From the NCBI GenBank assembly GCA_023447635.1, contig JAEXNA010000020.1, positions 1 through 23,984 on the forward strand: 23,984 nucleotides of DNA. The letters run 5' to 3'. Below, piece after piece: positions 1-5,203 of this stretch. The translations under genes were made by a program, and so were the position numbers. Below the pieces are notes generated by a model that worked only from the letters and a program-made list of their open reading frames with translations, made no database searches and had not been told where the DNA came from. The stretch is from Vulcanimicrobiota bacterium (GTDB taxonomy: Bacteria; Vulcanimicrobiota; Xenobia; Xenobiales; JADMJV01). Every line of letters starts with the position of its first letter. Within the stretch, counting starts at the first letter, position 1.

Positions 1-2
1 GC

Positions 3-192
3 CTAGTGCTCCGTCAAACCTAAATCACGGGATCCTGACGGCGATCCATCGATTCTGACATTGTTGTTTTTCAGTTACGTACAACTCGGTATGCGCCTTC
101 AAAACAACTTCCTCAGAATCGCGCCTCCAAGCCGAAGGCGTTACCGCTTCGGTCCATCATTATCCCATCATTTAGGCCTGACAGAGCACTAG
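3..192. mobile_element. MITE-like element with terminal inverted repeats
   Basis: The two ends are inverted copies. The left end (3-39) and the reverse complement of the right end (192-156) match at 29 of 37 positions, including CTAGTGCTC, CCTAAAT and GGGAT blocks. Both ends start at CTAG, which fits either a TA duplication (IS630/mariner style) or a YTAR duplication (IS5 style). Inside is a second nested inverted repeat with another centre: 50-58 pairs with 113-121 and 63-70 with 101-108. No protein is encoded, so any movement would depend on a transposase elsewhere. The calling of a MITE is inference from structure; only one copy is visible here. Confidence 0.7.
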
Positions 193-205
193 CTCTCCCA
201 GGGCT

Positions 206-233
206 CTCTCCGAGAGGTTCGTCTCTCGGAGAG
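206..233. repeat. Perfect 11-bp hairpin beside the MITE
   Basis: Positions 206-216 (CTCTCCGAGAG) are perfectly complementary to 223-233 with a 6-base loop. No T-run follows on either strand, so it is not a classical terminator. It lies between the bidirectional terminator at 251-283 and the mobile-element-like sequence. Its role is unknown. Confidence 0.5.
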
Positions 234-250
234 TCCGGGTTCGGGAAAAT

Positions 251-284
251 AAAAAGGCCGGTCTTGGTAGACCGGCCTTTTTTG
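251..284. terminator. Bidirectional rho-independent terminator
   Basis: A 14-bp perfect stem (251-264 with 269-282, core AGGCCGGTCT) has a 4-base loop and is flanked by A5 on one side and T6 on the other. It therefore works as a terminator on both strands. On the minus strand it lies 20 bases past the stop of the small membrane protein gene. Confidence 0.9.
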
Positions 285-303
285 CTTCTTCGAAAAGTCT
301 GGC

Positions 304-642
304 TTACCAGTCTTCGCGAGGAATCGGTTTCCAGGTGTAGGCACAGACCAGCAGGCCGACACCGGCGAAGAACGAGGGCACGGTGATGCCCGGGCTTAGG
401 ATCAGGTAGGTCAGCGGGCCGCGAAGACCGCTGGTGTAGCAGACCTCCGCCAGGCACAGCGAACACAGAATCAGGCTCCAGCCGACAATAATAGACTCGG
501 TTTTCAGCGCCGGAACGAACGCACGGAACCAGTCCCAAAGAATCTTAACAGCATTTCCCATAGCAGAGGGTCCCTTCCCATTCTCGGAGCCAACTCCTCC
601 AGCGCTGGAGAGTTTTTTCGAGCTTTCCGCCGCTGCCGTCAT
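304..642 (-). CDS. Small two-helix membrane protein, unknown function
   Basis: I do not recognise this 112-residue protein. The first ~30 residues are Ser/Ala/Gly/Lys-rich and likely disordered. They are followed by an amphipathic WDWFRAF stretch and two hydrophobic segments (about residues 50-70 and 76-100), with a short polar tail ending IPREDW. The start is the ATG at 642, because GTAGGAG sits 8 bases upstream; an in-frame TTG at 678 is possible but lacks this site. It ends just before the bidirectional terminator at 251-284. A terminator-like hairpin (681-705) lies only ~38 bases upstream of the start, so transcription must begin in between or read through; I see no clear promoter. The good ribosome site and the fit between two terminators support a real gene. 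Confidence 0.65.
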   Translation of the reverse strand: MTAAAESSKKLSSAGGVGSENGKGPSAMGNAVKILWDWFRAFVPALKTESIIVGWSLILCSLCLAEVCYTSGLRGPLTYLILSPGITVPSFFAGVGLLVCAYTWKPIPREDW

Positions 643-670
643 AGTTCGTTCTCCTACGGCGGTCCCCTGG

Positions 671-705
671 GAAAACAAATGGGCCTCGAGATACTCTCGA
701 GGCCC
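671..705 (-). terminator. Terminator B, behind the truncated tRNA-Tyr copy
   Basis: An 11-bp perfect stem (681-691 with 695-705, GGGCCTCGAGA) has a 3-base loop. It is followed on the minus strand by ATTTGTTTT. It has the same placement relative to the tRNA fragment at 713-732 as terminator A has to the intact tRNA-Tyr. Confidence 0.75.
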
Positions 706-712
706 TCGTTGG

Positions 713-732
713 GGTGGGCAGGGACGGATTCG
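713..732 (-). pseudogene. Truncated tRNA-Tyr 3' end (20 bases)
   Basis: These 20 bases are identical to the 3' end of the intact tRNA-Tyr (834-853): T-arm half, acceptor strand and CC of the CCA. The similarity runs on into the flanking terminator stem, so 701-732 matches 822-853 at 30 of 32 positions. The rest of a tRNA is missing, since the bases upstream (minus strand) contain no acceptor 5' strand or anticodon arm. It is a remnant of a tandem tRNA copy or a recombination scar. Confidence 0.75.
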
Positions 733-740
733 CTCTCAGC

Positions 741-758
741 CCTCCGCGCCAGCGGAGG
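741..758. repeat. 7-bp hairpin between the two tRNA-Tyr copies
   Basis: CCTCCGC (741-747) pairs with GCGGAGG (752-758) around a GCCA loop. It lies between terminator A and the tRNA remnant. No T-run is present, so it could be a processing site or chance structure in GC-rich DNA. Confidence 0.4.
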
Positions 759-792
759 CCATCATAGGATGTTCCTTACGTCGGCTTCCGGA

Positions 793-826
793 CATAAAGA
801 AAGGGCCTTCGATTTCTCGAAGGCCC
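793..826 (-). terminator. Terminator A of tRNA-Tyr
   Basis: A 10-bp perfect stem (803-812 with 817-826, GGGCCTTCGA) has a 4-base loop and is followed on the minus strand by TTTCTTTAT. It starts 6 bases after the encoded CCA of tRNA-Tyr. Confidence 0.85.
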
Positions 827-832
827 TCGTTC

Positions 833-919
833 TGGTGGGCAGGGACGGATTCGAACCGCCGTACAGTGTAACTGAGCAGATTTACAGTCTGCCGCCTTTA
901 ACCACTCGGCCACCTACCC
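833..919 (-). tRNA. tRNA-Tyr (anticodon GTA)
   Basis: This is a class II tRNA with a long variable arm. Its acceptor strand GGGTAGG (919-913) pairs with CCTGCCC through one G-U pair. The anticodon loop CTGTAAA gives GTA, and the T-arm contains GGTTCGAATCC. The discriminator A (836) is followed by an encoded CCA (833-835). It has its own consensus promoter and terminator, so it is a single-gene transcript. In E. coli tRNA-Tyr sits between tRNA-Thr(TGT) and tRNA-Gly(TCC) upstream of tufB; here it lies downstream of rplA instead. Confidence 0.97.
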
Positions 920-929
920 GATGCGCCCG

Positions 930-958
930 ATTTTAGTGGGCATGGCCTGATCTGTCAA
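930..958 (-). promoter_or_regulatory. Sigma-70 type promoter of tRNA-Tyr
   Basis: The -35 box TTGACA (958-953) and -10 box TAAAAT (935-930) are separated by exactly 17 bases. Transcription would start a few bases before the tRNA 5' end at 919. The DNA upstream (about 962-990) is A/T-rich and could act as an UP element. Confidence 0.9.
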
Positions 959-1200
959 GGCCCTTTTCGAAGAATTTGAAAACCAATTTCCGGAGCAAAA
1001 AAACGGCGCCAAATCGAGCCTCAGAGCCCTCAGGCTCGGGTGAAAGCCTCTTAGGCCCTCTTAGGCCCTCTTAGGCCTCCAGGAGTTCGAGGGGCCTCTG
1101 GGGCTCTGTAGCTCTCGCAAGGCCGCTCTTTCTACCGTTTCCCGCCGGGACCCGTGGCCTGGCCTCTCCCCTCCTCCTGGGCGCTGACGCGCTTCGATGG
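959..1200. other. Intergenic region with tandem repeat and hairpin
   Basis: No supported gene lies here. A 10-bp unit, TCTTAGGCCC, is repeated about three times in tandem (1049-1078). A 7-bp hairpin (1015-1021 with 1032-1038) is followed on the minus strand by GGCGCC and a T7 run (about 997-1003), so it may be a weak second terminator for the rplA transcript. No rplJ or rplL sequence is present. Confidence 0.6.
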
Positions 1201-1232
1201 AAAACAAAAAGCCCCGCACTGTGGCGGGGCTT
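1201..1232 (-). terminator. Terminator of the secE-nusG-rplK-rplA operon
   Basis: A 9-bp stem AAGCCCCGC (1209-1217 with 1224-1232) is followed on the minus strand by TTTTTGTTTT. It lies about 28 bases past the rplA stop and marks the operon end before any rplJ. Confidence 0.9.
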
Positions 1233-1260
1233 CTTGTCTTTCACGACGGGGAACGGAAGG

Positions 1261-1968
1261 CTACTTCAGGCCGCCCAGGGCACCGGCTTTACCGGTGTCG
1301 ACACGGACCGCAGGGCCCATGGTCGAGGTCAGGGTGACCGAGCGGAGATAGGCGCCCTTGGCGGCGGAAGGCTTGGCCTTGACCACAGCTTCGAGCAGAA
1401 CCTTGAGGTTCTCCACGATCTTCTCGGATCCGAAGCTCACTTTGCCCACGGGGCAGTGAACGATACCGGTCTTATCGGCGCGGTACTGGATCTTACCAGA
1501 CTTGAGTTCGGCAACCGCTTTCGCAGGGTCGGGAGCGACGGTACCGGCGCGCGGGTTCGGCATTTTAGGACCGAGCACACGACCGAGGTTTTTACCGATT
1601 TCGGCCATCATATCGGGCGAAGCCACGGCGATGTCGAAGTCGGACCAGCCGTCCTTGACCTTCTGGATGAGCTCTTCGGCGCCTGCGGCGTCAGCACCGG
1701 CATCCTCAGCAGCTTTGATACGGTCGCCCTTGGTGAAAACAATCACGCGAGGGGTTTTACCGGTGCCGTGAGGCAGCACGGTGGTTCCACGAACAGTCTG
1801 GTCACTCTTACGAGGGTCGATGCCCAGCTTGATGTGGATTTCGACGGTTTCGTCGAATTTGGCGAACGCGACTTTGTTGACCGTTTCTACGGCTTCAGCC
1901 ACGTCGAAGGACTGCGTCTTGTCGAACTGCTCGACAGCGGCCTTCTGTTTCTTGGTTTTCTTTGCCAT
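1261..1968 (-). CDS. rplA: 50S ribosomal protein L1
   Basis: L1 binds 23S rRNA at the L1 stalk, helps move the E-site tRNA, and in many bacteria represses its own operon by binding the mRNA. The 235-residue length is normal. Family hallmarks are the N-terminal lysine-rich start, the VRGTTVLPHGTGK motif, GRVLGPKMPNPRAGTV in the second domain, and the C-terminal SVTLTSTMGP(A) strand. AGGAGG sits 5 bases before the ATG at 1968. It is the last gene of the operon: rplJ does not follow, and a strong terminator does. The 93-base gap upstream contains two hairpins that could be an L1 or processing site. Confidence 0.98.
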   Translation of the reverse strand: MAKKTKKQKAAVEQFDKTQSFDVAEAVETVNKVAFAKFDETVEIHIKLGIDPRKSDQTVRGTTVLPHGTGKTPRVIVFTKGDRIKAAEDAGADAAGAEELIQKVKDGWSDFDIAVASPDMMAEIGKNLGRVLGPKMPNPRAGTVAPDPAKAVAELKSGKIQYRADKTGIVHCPVGKVSFGSEKIVENLKVLLEAVVKAKPSAAKGAYLRSVTLTSTMGPAVRVDTGKAGALGGLK

Positions 1969-1988
1969 TTTACCTCCTGTGGTCGAAC

Positions 1989-2042
1989 GGTGACGAATTC
2001 TATCCCGTCACCTTCCACGAATCGGAGCTACCTGATGGTAGC
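1989..2042 (-). promoter_or_regulatory. Two hairpins in the rplK-rplA gap
   Basis: On the minus strand, GCTACC pairs with GGTAGC around an ATCA loop (2027-2042). Next, GGTGACG pairs with CGTCACC around a 10-base loop (1989-2012), ending about 14 bases before the rplA ribosome site. Such structures could be a mimic of the rRNA L1 site, a processing site, or control of L1 translation. The function is inference. Confidence 0.4.
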
Positions 2043-2061
2043 CCAAGCGATGTCTTCGGAT

Positions 2062-2487
2062 TTAGCCGACGACTTCGAGACCCATGCTGCGGGCGGTGCC
2101 TTCGATGATCGCGATAGCGGCATCGAGGTCGTTCGCATTGAGGTCGGGCAGTTTCATCTCAGCAACCTTGCGGATCTGCTCAGCGGTGATCTTGCCGACC
2201 TTACGGGTGTTGGGCTCTCCGGAGCCCTTGGCGATGCCGGCTTCCTTGATCAGGAGGCGAGCCGCCGGAGGCGTCTTGGTGATGAAGGTGAAGGAGCGGT
2301 CTTCGAACACGGTGATTTCCACCGGGACGATCATGCCCATCTGGTCAGCGGTACGTTCGTTGTACTGCTTGACGAACTCCATGATGTTGACGCCGTGCTG
2401 ACCGAGTGCGGGACCGACCGGGGGGGCGGGGTTCGCCTTACCGGCGGGGACCTGCAGCTTGATCATGGCTTTGACTTTTTTAGCCAT
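2062..2487 (-). CDS. rplK: 50S ribosomal protein L11
   Basis: L11 forms the base of the GTPase-associated centre with 23S rRNA helices 43/44 and is needed for the RelA-type stringent response in bacteria that have it. The 141-residue length is standard. The proline-rich N-terminal motif PAGKANPAPPVGPALGQ and the C-terminal RNA-binding part with GSGEPN and ARSMGL are typical. GAGGA lies about 6 bases before the ATG. It is 45 bases downstream of nusG and 93 bases upstream of rplA, the conserved order. Confidence 0.98.
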   Translation of the reverse strand: MAKKVKAMIKLQVPAGKANPAPPVGPALGQHGVNIMEFVKQYNERTADQMGMIVPVEITVFEDRSFTFITKTPPAARLLIKEAGIAKGSGEPNTRKVGKITAEQIRKVAEMKLPDLNANDLDAAIAIIEGTARSMGLEVVG

Positions 2488-2532
2488 TGTTTTCCTCTTC
2501 TTTGCCTAAGTCGTGATAGGAGCCGAGAAAAG

Positions 2533-3291
2533 CTAACTGAGCTTCTCAACTTGACCGAAGTCAAGTTCCACGGGAGTTTCGCGGCCAAAAATACTAATCA
2601 GCACGCGCACCTTCTCGCGGTCGGGGGTAACCTCGTCCACCACGCCGTGAAAGTCTTGAAAGGGACCGTGGACCACTCGGATAGTTTGACCCACCTCGAG
2701 ATGGAGCTTGACCCGGGTGGGTGCCTCCATGCCCATGATCTGCTTGATCCGCTTCACTTCATCTTCAGGAAGCGGAACGGGCTTCGAGCCCGGGGAGACG
2801 AATCCGGTCACGCCGCGGGTATTGCGGACTACGTACCAGGAATCGTCAGTGAGGATCATTTCGACGAAGACGTAGCCAGGGTAAACCCGGCGCTGGACCG
2901 TCTTCTTCTTGCCGTCCTTGAACTCGAGCTCTTCTTCAGTGGGGACCAGAACCTGGAAGATCTTGTCCCGCATCTTCATTGACTCGATACGGCGAAGAAT
3001 GTCGTCGCGAACCTTGTTCTCGTAGCCAGAGTAAGTGTGGATCACGTACCAGGCGGTACGGGGGTCCTTGGCCTCGGGCGCTTCGATGTAGGTTTCGGAC
3101 TCTTCGCCAGCGGCTACAGGAGCCGTCTCGGCGGTCTCGGACGTCTCGGTTTCGGAAACCTCGTCCTCGGCGGACTCGGAAGAGTCCTCCGTGTCGTCGA
3201 ACTCTTCGACGCTCTCTTCGTCGTCAGCCAGGTCGGCGGCGACTTCGATGTCGTCTTCGTAGACGACCTCATCTTCGTTTCTTACGGACAT
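2533..3291 (-). CDS. nusG: Transcription antitermination factor NusG, acidic N-extension
   Basis: NusG binds RNA polymerase and links it to Rho or the ribosome. Residues ~80-190 form the NGN domain (AWYVIHTYSGYENKV, YPGYVFVEM, VTGFVSPGSKP) and the C-terminal ~55 residues form the KOW domain (GPFQDFHGVVDEV ... ISIFGRETPVELD). The protein has 252 residues against roughly 175-180 for the common form. The excess is an N-terminal tail of ~77 residues with 32 Asp/Glu and only 2 basic residues. The ATG at 3291 is preceded by GGGAGAG and no later Met precedes the NGN domain, so the tail appears to be translated. It follows secE by 30 bases. Confidence 0.97.
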   Translation of the reverse strand: MSVRNEDEVVYEDDIEVAADLADDEESVEEFDDTEDSSESAEDEVSETETSETAETAPVAAGEESETYIEAPEAKDPRTAWYVIHTYSGYENKVRDDILRRIESMKMRDKIFQVLVPTEEELEFKDGKKKTVQRRVYPGYVFVEMILTDDSWYVVRNTRGVTGFVSPGSKPVPLPEDEVKRIKQIMGMEAPTRVKLHLEVGQTIRVVHGPFQDFHGVVDEVTPDREKVRVLISIFGRETPVELDFGQVEKLS

Positions 3292-3321
3292 TCGTCTCTC
3301 CCTGGTCTCTGGGGTGGGCGA

Positions 3322-3669
3322 CTAGAGGCCCAGCCGGATGGTGAGCTGGCTGAGGACCCAGTCCATGCTGCCCAGATAGATAGAGAACACCACCAGAATA
3401 AACAGAGTGGTCACGGTTCCTGCGACGACCTGGGGTTTCCCGGGCCAGGAGACACGCTTGCTCTCCGCGACCACGCCTTTAAAGTAAAGGCGCACCTGCT
3501 CTGGGATGGAACGCTTGGGGGCGGAAGTGACAGCGCCGCCTTCGCGACGGGTTCTTCCGCTGCCGACAGTTTCTTCAGCCGAGGTGCCAGCTGTGCCGAC
3601 TTCGGACTTCTTTTTCGCGCGACGTTCTTTGGCGTTCTTATTGGACTTAGGTGCGTCTTGGGCCATCAT
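3322..3669 (-). CDS. secE: Preprotein translocase subunit SecE
   Basis: SecE clamps the SecY channel in the cytoplasmic membrane. This 115-residue form has a basic, disordered N-terminal half (KERRAKKKSE), the conserved amphipathic helix with the ESKRVSWPGKPQV signature (about residues 68-81), and a single transmembrane segment (about 83-102). It is the short, one-helix type found in most bacteria. The start is one of two adjacent ATGs; AGGGAG lies 6-9 bases upstream. It directly follows tRNA-Thr(GGT) after a 180-base leader with three hairpins. tufB is absent between tRNA and secE. Confidence 0.96.
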   Translation of the reverse strand: MMAQDAPKSNKNAKERRAKKKSEVGTAGTSAEETVGSGRTRREGGAVTSAPKRSIPEQVRLYFKGVVAESKRVSWPGKPQVVAGTVTTLFILVVFSIYLGSMDWVLSQLTIRLGL

Positions 3670-3777
3670 GTGGATCTCCCTGGGTGTTGTCGGGCTCGGT
3701 TTCTACCTGTCCCGAAACCCAAAGCTTTCTACCCGCTTGGCCCGCAGACCAAACCGAGAGAAAGCTCCAATTATGCA

Positions 3778-3840
3778 GTACGACCCGCCGAGGCGGGTCG
3801 TACTTTGTACCTTGCGGTACCTCCGCACCATACGGTGCGG
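3778..3840 (-). promoter_or_regulatory. Three consecutive hairpins in the secE leader
   Basis: Reading the minus strand after tRNA-Thr there are three perfect stems in a row. They are 7 bp (3834-3840 with 3823-3829), 5 bp with a GNRA-type GCAA loop (3816-3820 with 3807-3811), and 11-12 bp (3792-3803 with 3778-3789). None is followed by a T-run, so they are not plain terminators. Likely roles are RNase processing between tRNA and mRNA, mRNA protection, or protein-binding control of secE-nusG. The role is inference. Confidence 0.6.
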
Positions 3841-3849
3841 GTTTGTTTA

Positions 3850-3924
<75 letters not shown>

Positions 3925-3929
3925 GTCTG

Positions 3930-4002
3930 AGCGGAGAACGAGGCTCGAACTCGCGACATCCAGCTTGGAAGGCTAGTGCTCTACCAACTGAGCTATCTCC
4001 GC
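3930..4002 (-). tRNA. tRNA-Gly (anticodon TCC)
   Basis: The acceptor GCGGAGA (4002-3996) pairs with TCTCCGC. The anticodon loop CTTCCAA gives TCC, and the T-arm carries AGTTCGAGCCT. The 3' end is T followed by CAG, so the CCA is not encoded here, unlike its three tRNA neighbours in this window. It is the first gene of the tRNA-Gly/tRNA-Thr/secE/nusG/rplK/rplA transcript and the counterpart of E. coli glyT. Confidence 0.97.
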
Positions 4003-4016
4003 ATCTAAACTAAAGG

Positions 4017-4036
4017 GCACCGGTTCGACCCGGTGC
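4017..4036 (-). repeat. Leader hairpin before tRNA-Gly
   Basis: GCACCGG (4030-4036 read on minus) pairs with CCGGTGC (4017-4023) around a 6-base loop. It lies right after the promoter and before the tRNA 5' end, and probably forms in the primary transcript before RNase P cuts. Confidence 0.5.
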
Positions 4037-4042
4037 TAGCGC

Positions 4043-4071
4043 AGTATATGACAGGCCGTTTGGGATGTCAA
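4043..4071 (-). promoter_or_regulatory. Promoter of the tRNA-Gly/tRNA-Thr/secE-nusG-rplKA operon
   Basis: The -35 box TTGACA (4071-4066) and -10 box TATACT (4048-4043) are 17 bases apart, with A-rich DNA upstream. It is the only convincing promoter between tRNA-Thr(TGT) and rplA, so it probably drives the whole unit to the terminator at 1201-1232. Confidence 0.9.
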
Positions 4072-4330
4072 TACGGTTTTTCGCTCGTTTTTCATGAAAT
4101 TTCTTCTCCTCGCCGAGAGGCTCAGGACGGCGTAAAATGGGGCTTTGAGGGCTTTAAGGAGAGGCAATTGGGCTGAGGGGAGGAAAAAACGGCAGATTTT
4201 CAATTTGGGGTCGCTCACGCCTCGTCCCGACAAAAGTCTTCCTGGCGCTCCTCCCCCTTCCAGGCGTGTCACGCTGCGCTGGCCTGGTCGCCGTCCGGTG
4301 CTGTGCTGGGGGCGGTTATGGCCGGCGACC
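4072..4330. other. Intergenic region without a recognised gene
   Basis: This stretch lies between the tRNA-Thr(TGT) terminator and the next promoter. Open frames here lack ribosome sites and family features. A 7-bp inverted repeat GGTCGCC/GGCGACC (4286-4292 and 4324-4330) lies just past the terminator. An A/T-rich patch at 4080-4100 may be part of the downstream promoter. Confidence 0.5.
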
Positions 4331-4367
4331 ATGAAAAAAGAGACCGGACTACTGTCGCGGTCTCTTT
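4331..4367 (-). terminator. Terminator after tRNA-Thr(TGT)
   Basis: A 10-bp stem AAAGAGACCG (4337-4346 with 4358-4367) is extended by an inner GAC/GTC pairing. It is followed on the minus strand by TTTTTT. It closes the sigH/tRNA-Thr transcript. Confidence 0.88.
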
Positions 4368-4368
4368 G

Positions 4369-4444
4369 TGGAGCCCCGGGCCGGACTTGAACCGACAACC
4401 TTTCGCTTACAAGGCGAGTGCTCTACCAATTGAGCTACAGAGGC
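4369..4444 (-). tRNA. tRNA-Thr (anticodon TGT), with two stem mismatches
   Basis: The anticodon loop CTTGTAA gives TGT, the D-arm GCTC/GAGC is perfect, and CCA is encoded (4369-4371). The acceptor GCCTCTG pairs with CCGGGGC with one G-U pair and one T6-C67 mismatch. The anticodon stem has a C27-A43 mismatch. It begins 38 bases after the sigH stop, so it is probably made from the sigH transcript. It is the positional counterpart of E. coli thrU in the ancestral Thr-Tyr-Gly-Thr cluster. The mismatches suggest relaxed pairing or post-transcriptional editing; the tRNA still looks functional. Confidence 0.92.
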
Positions 4445-4447
4445 ACA

Positions 4448-4465
4448 CCCTCCGGGGCGGGAGGG
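4448..4465 (-). repeat. Hairpin between sigH and tRNA-Thr
   Basis: CCCTCC (4448-4453) pairs with GGAGGG (4460-4465). It lies between the sigH stop and the tRNA 5' end, with no T-run, so it may shield the sigH mRNA 3' end after tRNA processing. Confidence 0.4.
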
Positions 4466-4482
4466 GCGAAGGGTCAGGCCGC

Positions 4483-5127
4483 CTAGTGGCGTTTCTCTCC
4501 GAGGGTCTTCTCGATCTTGCGCTTGACTCGCTGCAAAGCGTTGTCGATCGATTTGACGTGACGGTTCAGCTCTTTGGCCATCTCCTGGTAGCTCTTGCCT
4601 TCAAGGTAGGAATGAAGGACCTGAGATTCCAGTTCGCTGAGGTTCTGCTGAATCTTTTCTCGCAGATCGTCGGACAGTTCGTGAGAGATAAACACCTCTT
4701 CGGGGTCCGTGACCTTGGTGCCGGAGAGGATGTCCAGCATCGTGCGATCAGAGTCTTCGTCGTAAATCGGCTTATTCAGCGAGATGTACGAGTTCAGCGG
4801 GATATGCTTTTGACGGGTCGCCGTCTTGATCGCCGTGATGATCTGGCGGGTAATGCACAGTTCAGCAAAGGCGCGGAACGAGGAGAGTTTGTCGGCGCGA
4901 TAGTCGCGAATGCTCTTATAGAGCCCGATCATCCCCTCCTGGATGATATCTTCCCGGTCGGCACCGACCAGGAAGTAAGACTTAGCTTTGACGCGGACAA
5001 AGTTCTTGTACTTGCTGATCAAGTACTCGGTGGCGAACTCGTCTCCGTTCTTGGCCAGTTTGACGATCTCTTCATCAGGTTCGTTCTGAAGATTCGCCAT
5101 ATAGGAACTTTGTTGAAGCTTTAGCAA
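4483..5127 (-). CDS. sigH: RNA polymerase sigma factor SigH (sigma-30 type)
   Basis: This 214-residue protein closely resembles Bacillus SigH as I recall it. Region 2 contains YFLVGADREDIIQEGMIGLY and AFAELCITRQIITAIK, then RQKHIPLNSYISL; region 4 has the SYQEMAKELNRHVKSIDNALQ helix-turn-helix. In Bacillus, SigH directs the switch to stationary phase, competence and sporulation; its targets here are unknown. The start is the TTG at 5127, because GGAGG lies 8 bases before it; the ATG at 5100 has no ribosome site. It has its own promoter at 5175-5203 and is followed by tRNA-Thr(TGT). rlmB lies upstream, as in Bacillota, but the NYN-domain gene between them is missing. Confidence 0.95.
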   Translation of the reverse strand: MLKLQQSSYMANLQNEPDEEIVKLAKNGDEFATEYLISKYKNFVRVKAKSYFLVGADREDIIQEGMIGLYKSIRDYRADKLSSFRAFAELCITRQIITAIKTATRQKHIPLNSYISLNKPIYDEDSDRTMLDILSGTKVTDPEEVFISHELSDDLREKIQQNLSELESQVLHSYLEGKSYQEMAKELNRHVKSIDNALQRVKRKIEKTLGEKRH

Positions 5128-5174
5128 AACCGCATCCTCCGTTCGGCATTCGATTTCGGCCGAATCAAGGCCCC

Positions 5175-5203
5175 ATTATAGAAAGGGGTTTTTCCCCCGT
5201 CAA
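5175..5203 (-). promoter_or_regulatory. sigH promoter with palindromic spacer
   Basis: TTGACG (5203-5198) and TATAAT (5180-5175) are 17 bases apart, giving a start about 40 bases before the TTG codon. The spacer itself contains GGGG-AAAAA-CCCC, a small palindrome that could be a repressor site or simple coincidence. Confidence 0.88.

Noticed and set aside
713..853. attL/attR pair of an integrative element in tRNA-Tyr
   Set aside because: The two copies are only 121 bases apart with no integrase or cargo between them, so a collapsed tRNA duplication is simpler. An excised element cannot be excluded.
1234..2982. Long plus-strand open frame of 582 codons
   Set aside because: It lies antisense to rplA, rplK and nusG, and has no ribosome site or family features. 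High GC with third-position bias produces such mirror frames.
3973..3985. CTAGTGCTCT inside tRNA-Gly, identical to the right MITE end
   Set aside because: It is the ordinary anticodon-stem/D-arm sequence of the tRNA read in reverse; matching stops after 10 bases and no second repeat is near.
4036..4398. Minus-strand open frame of 120 codons overlapping tRNA-Thr and its terminator
   Set aside because: It spans a tRNA gene end, a terminator and a promoter and has no ribosome site.
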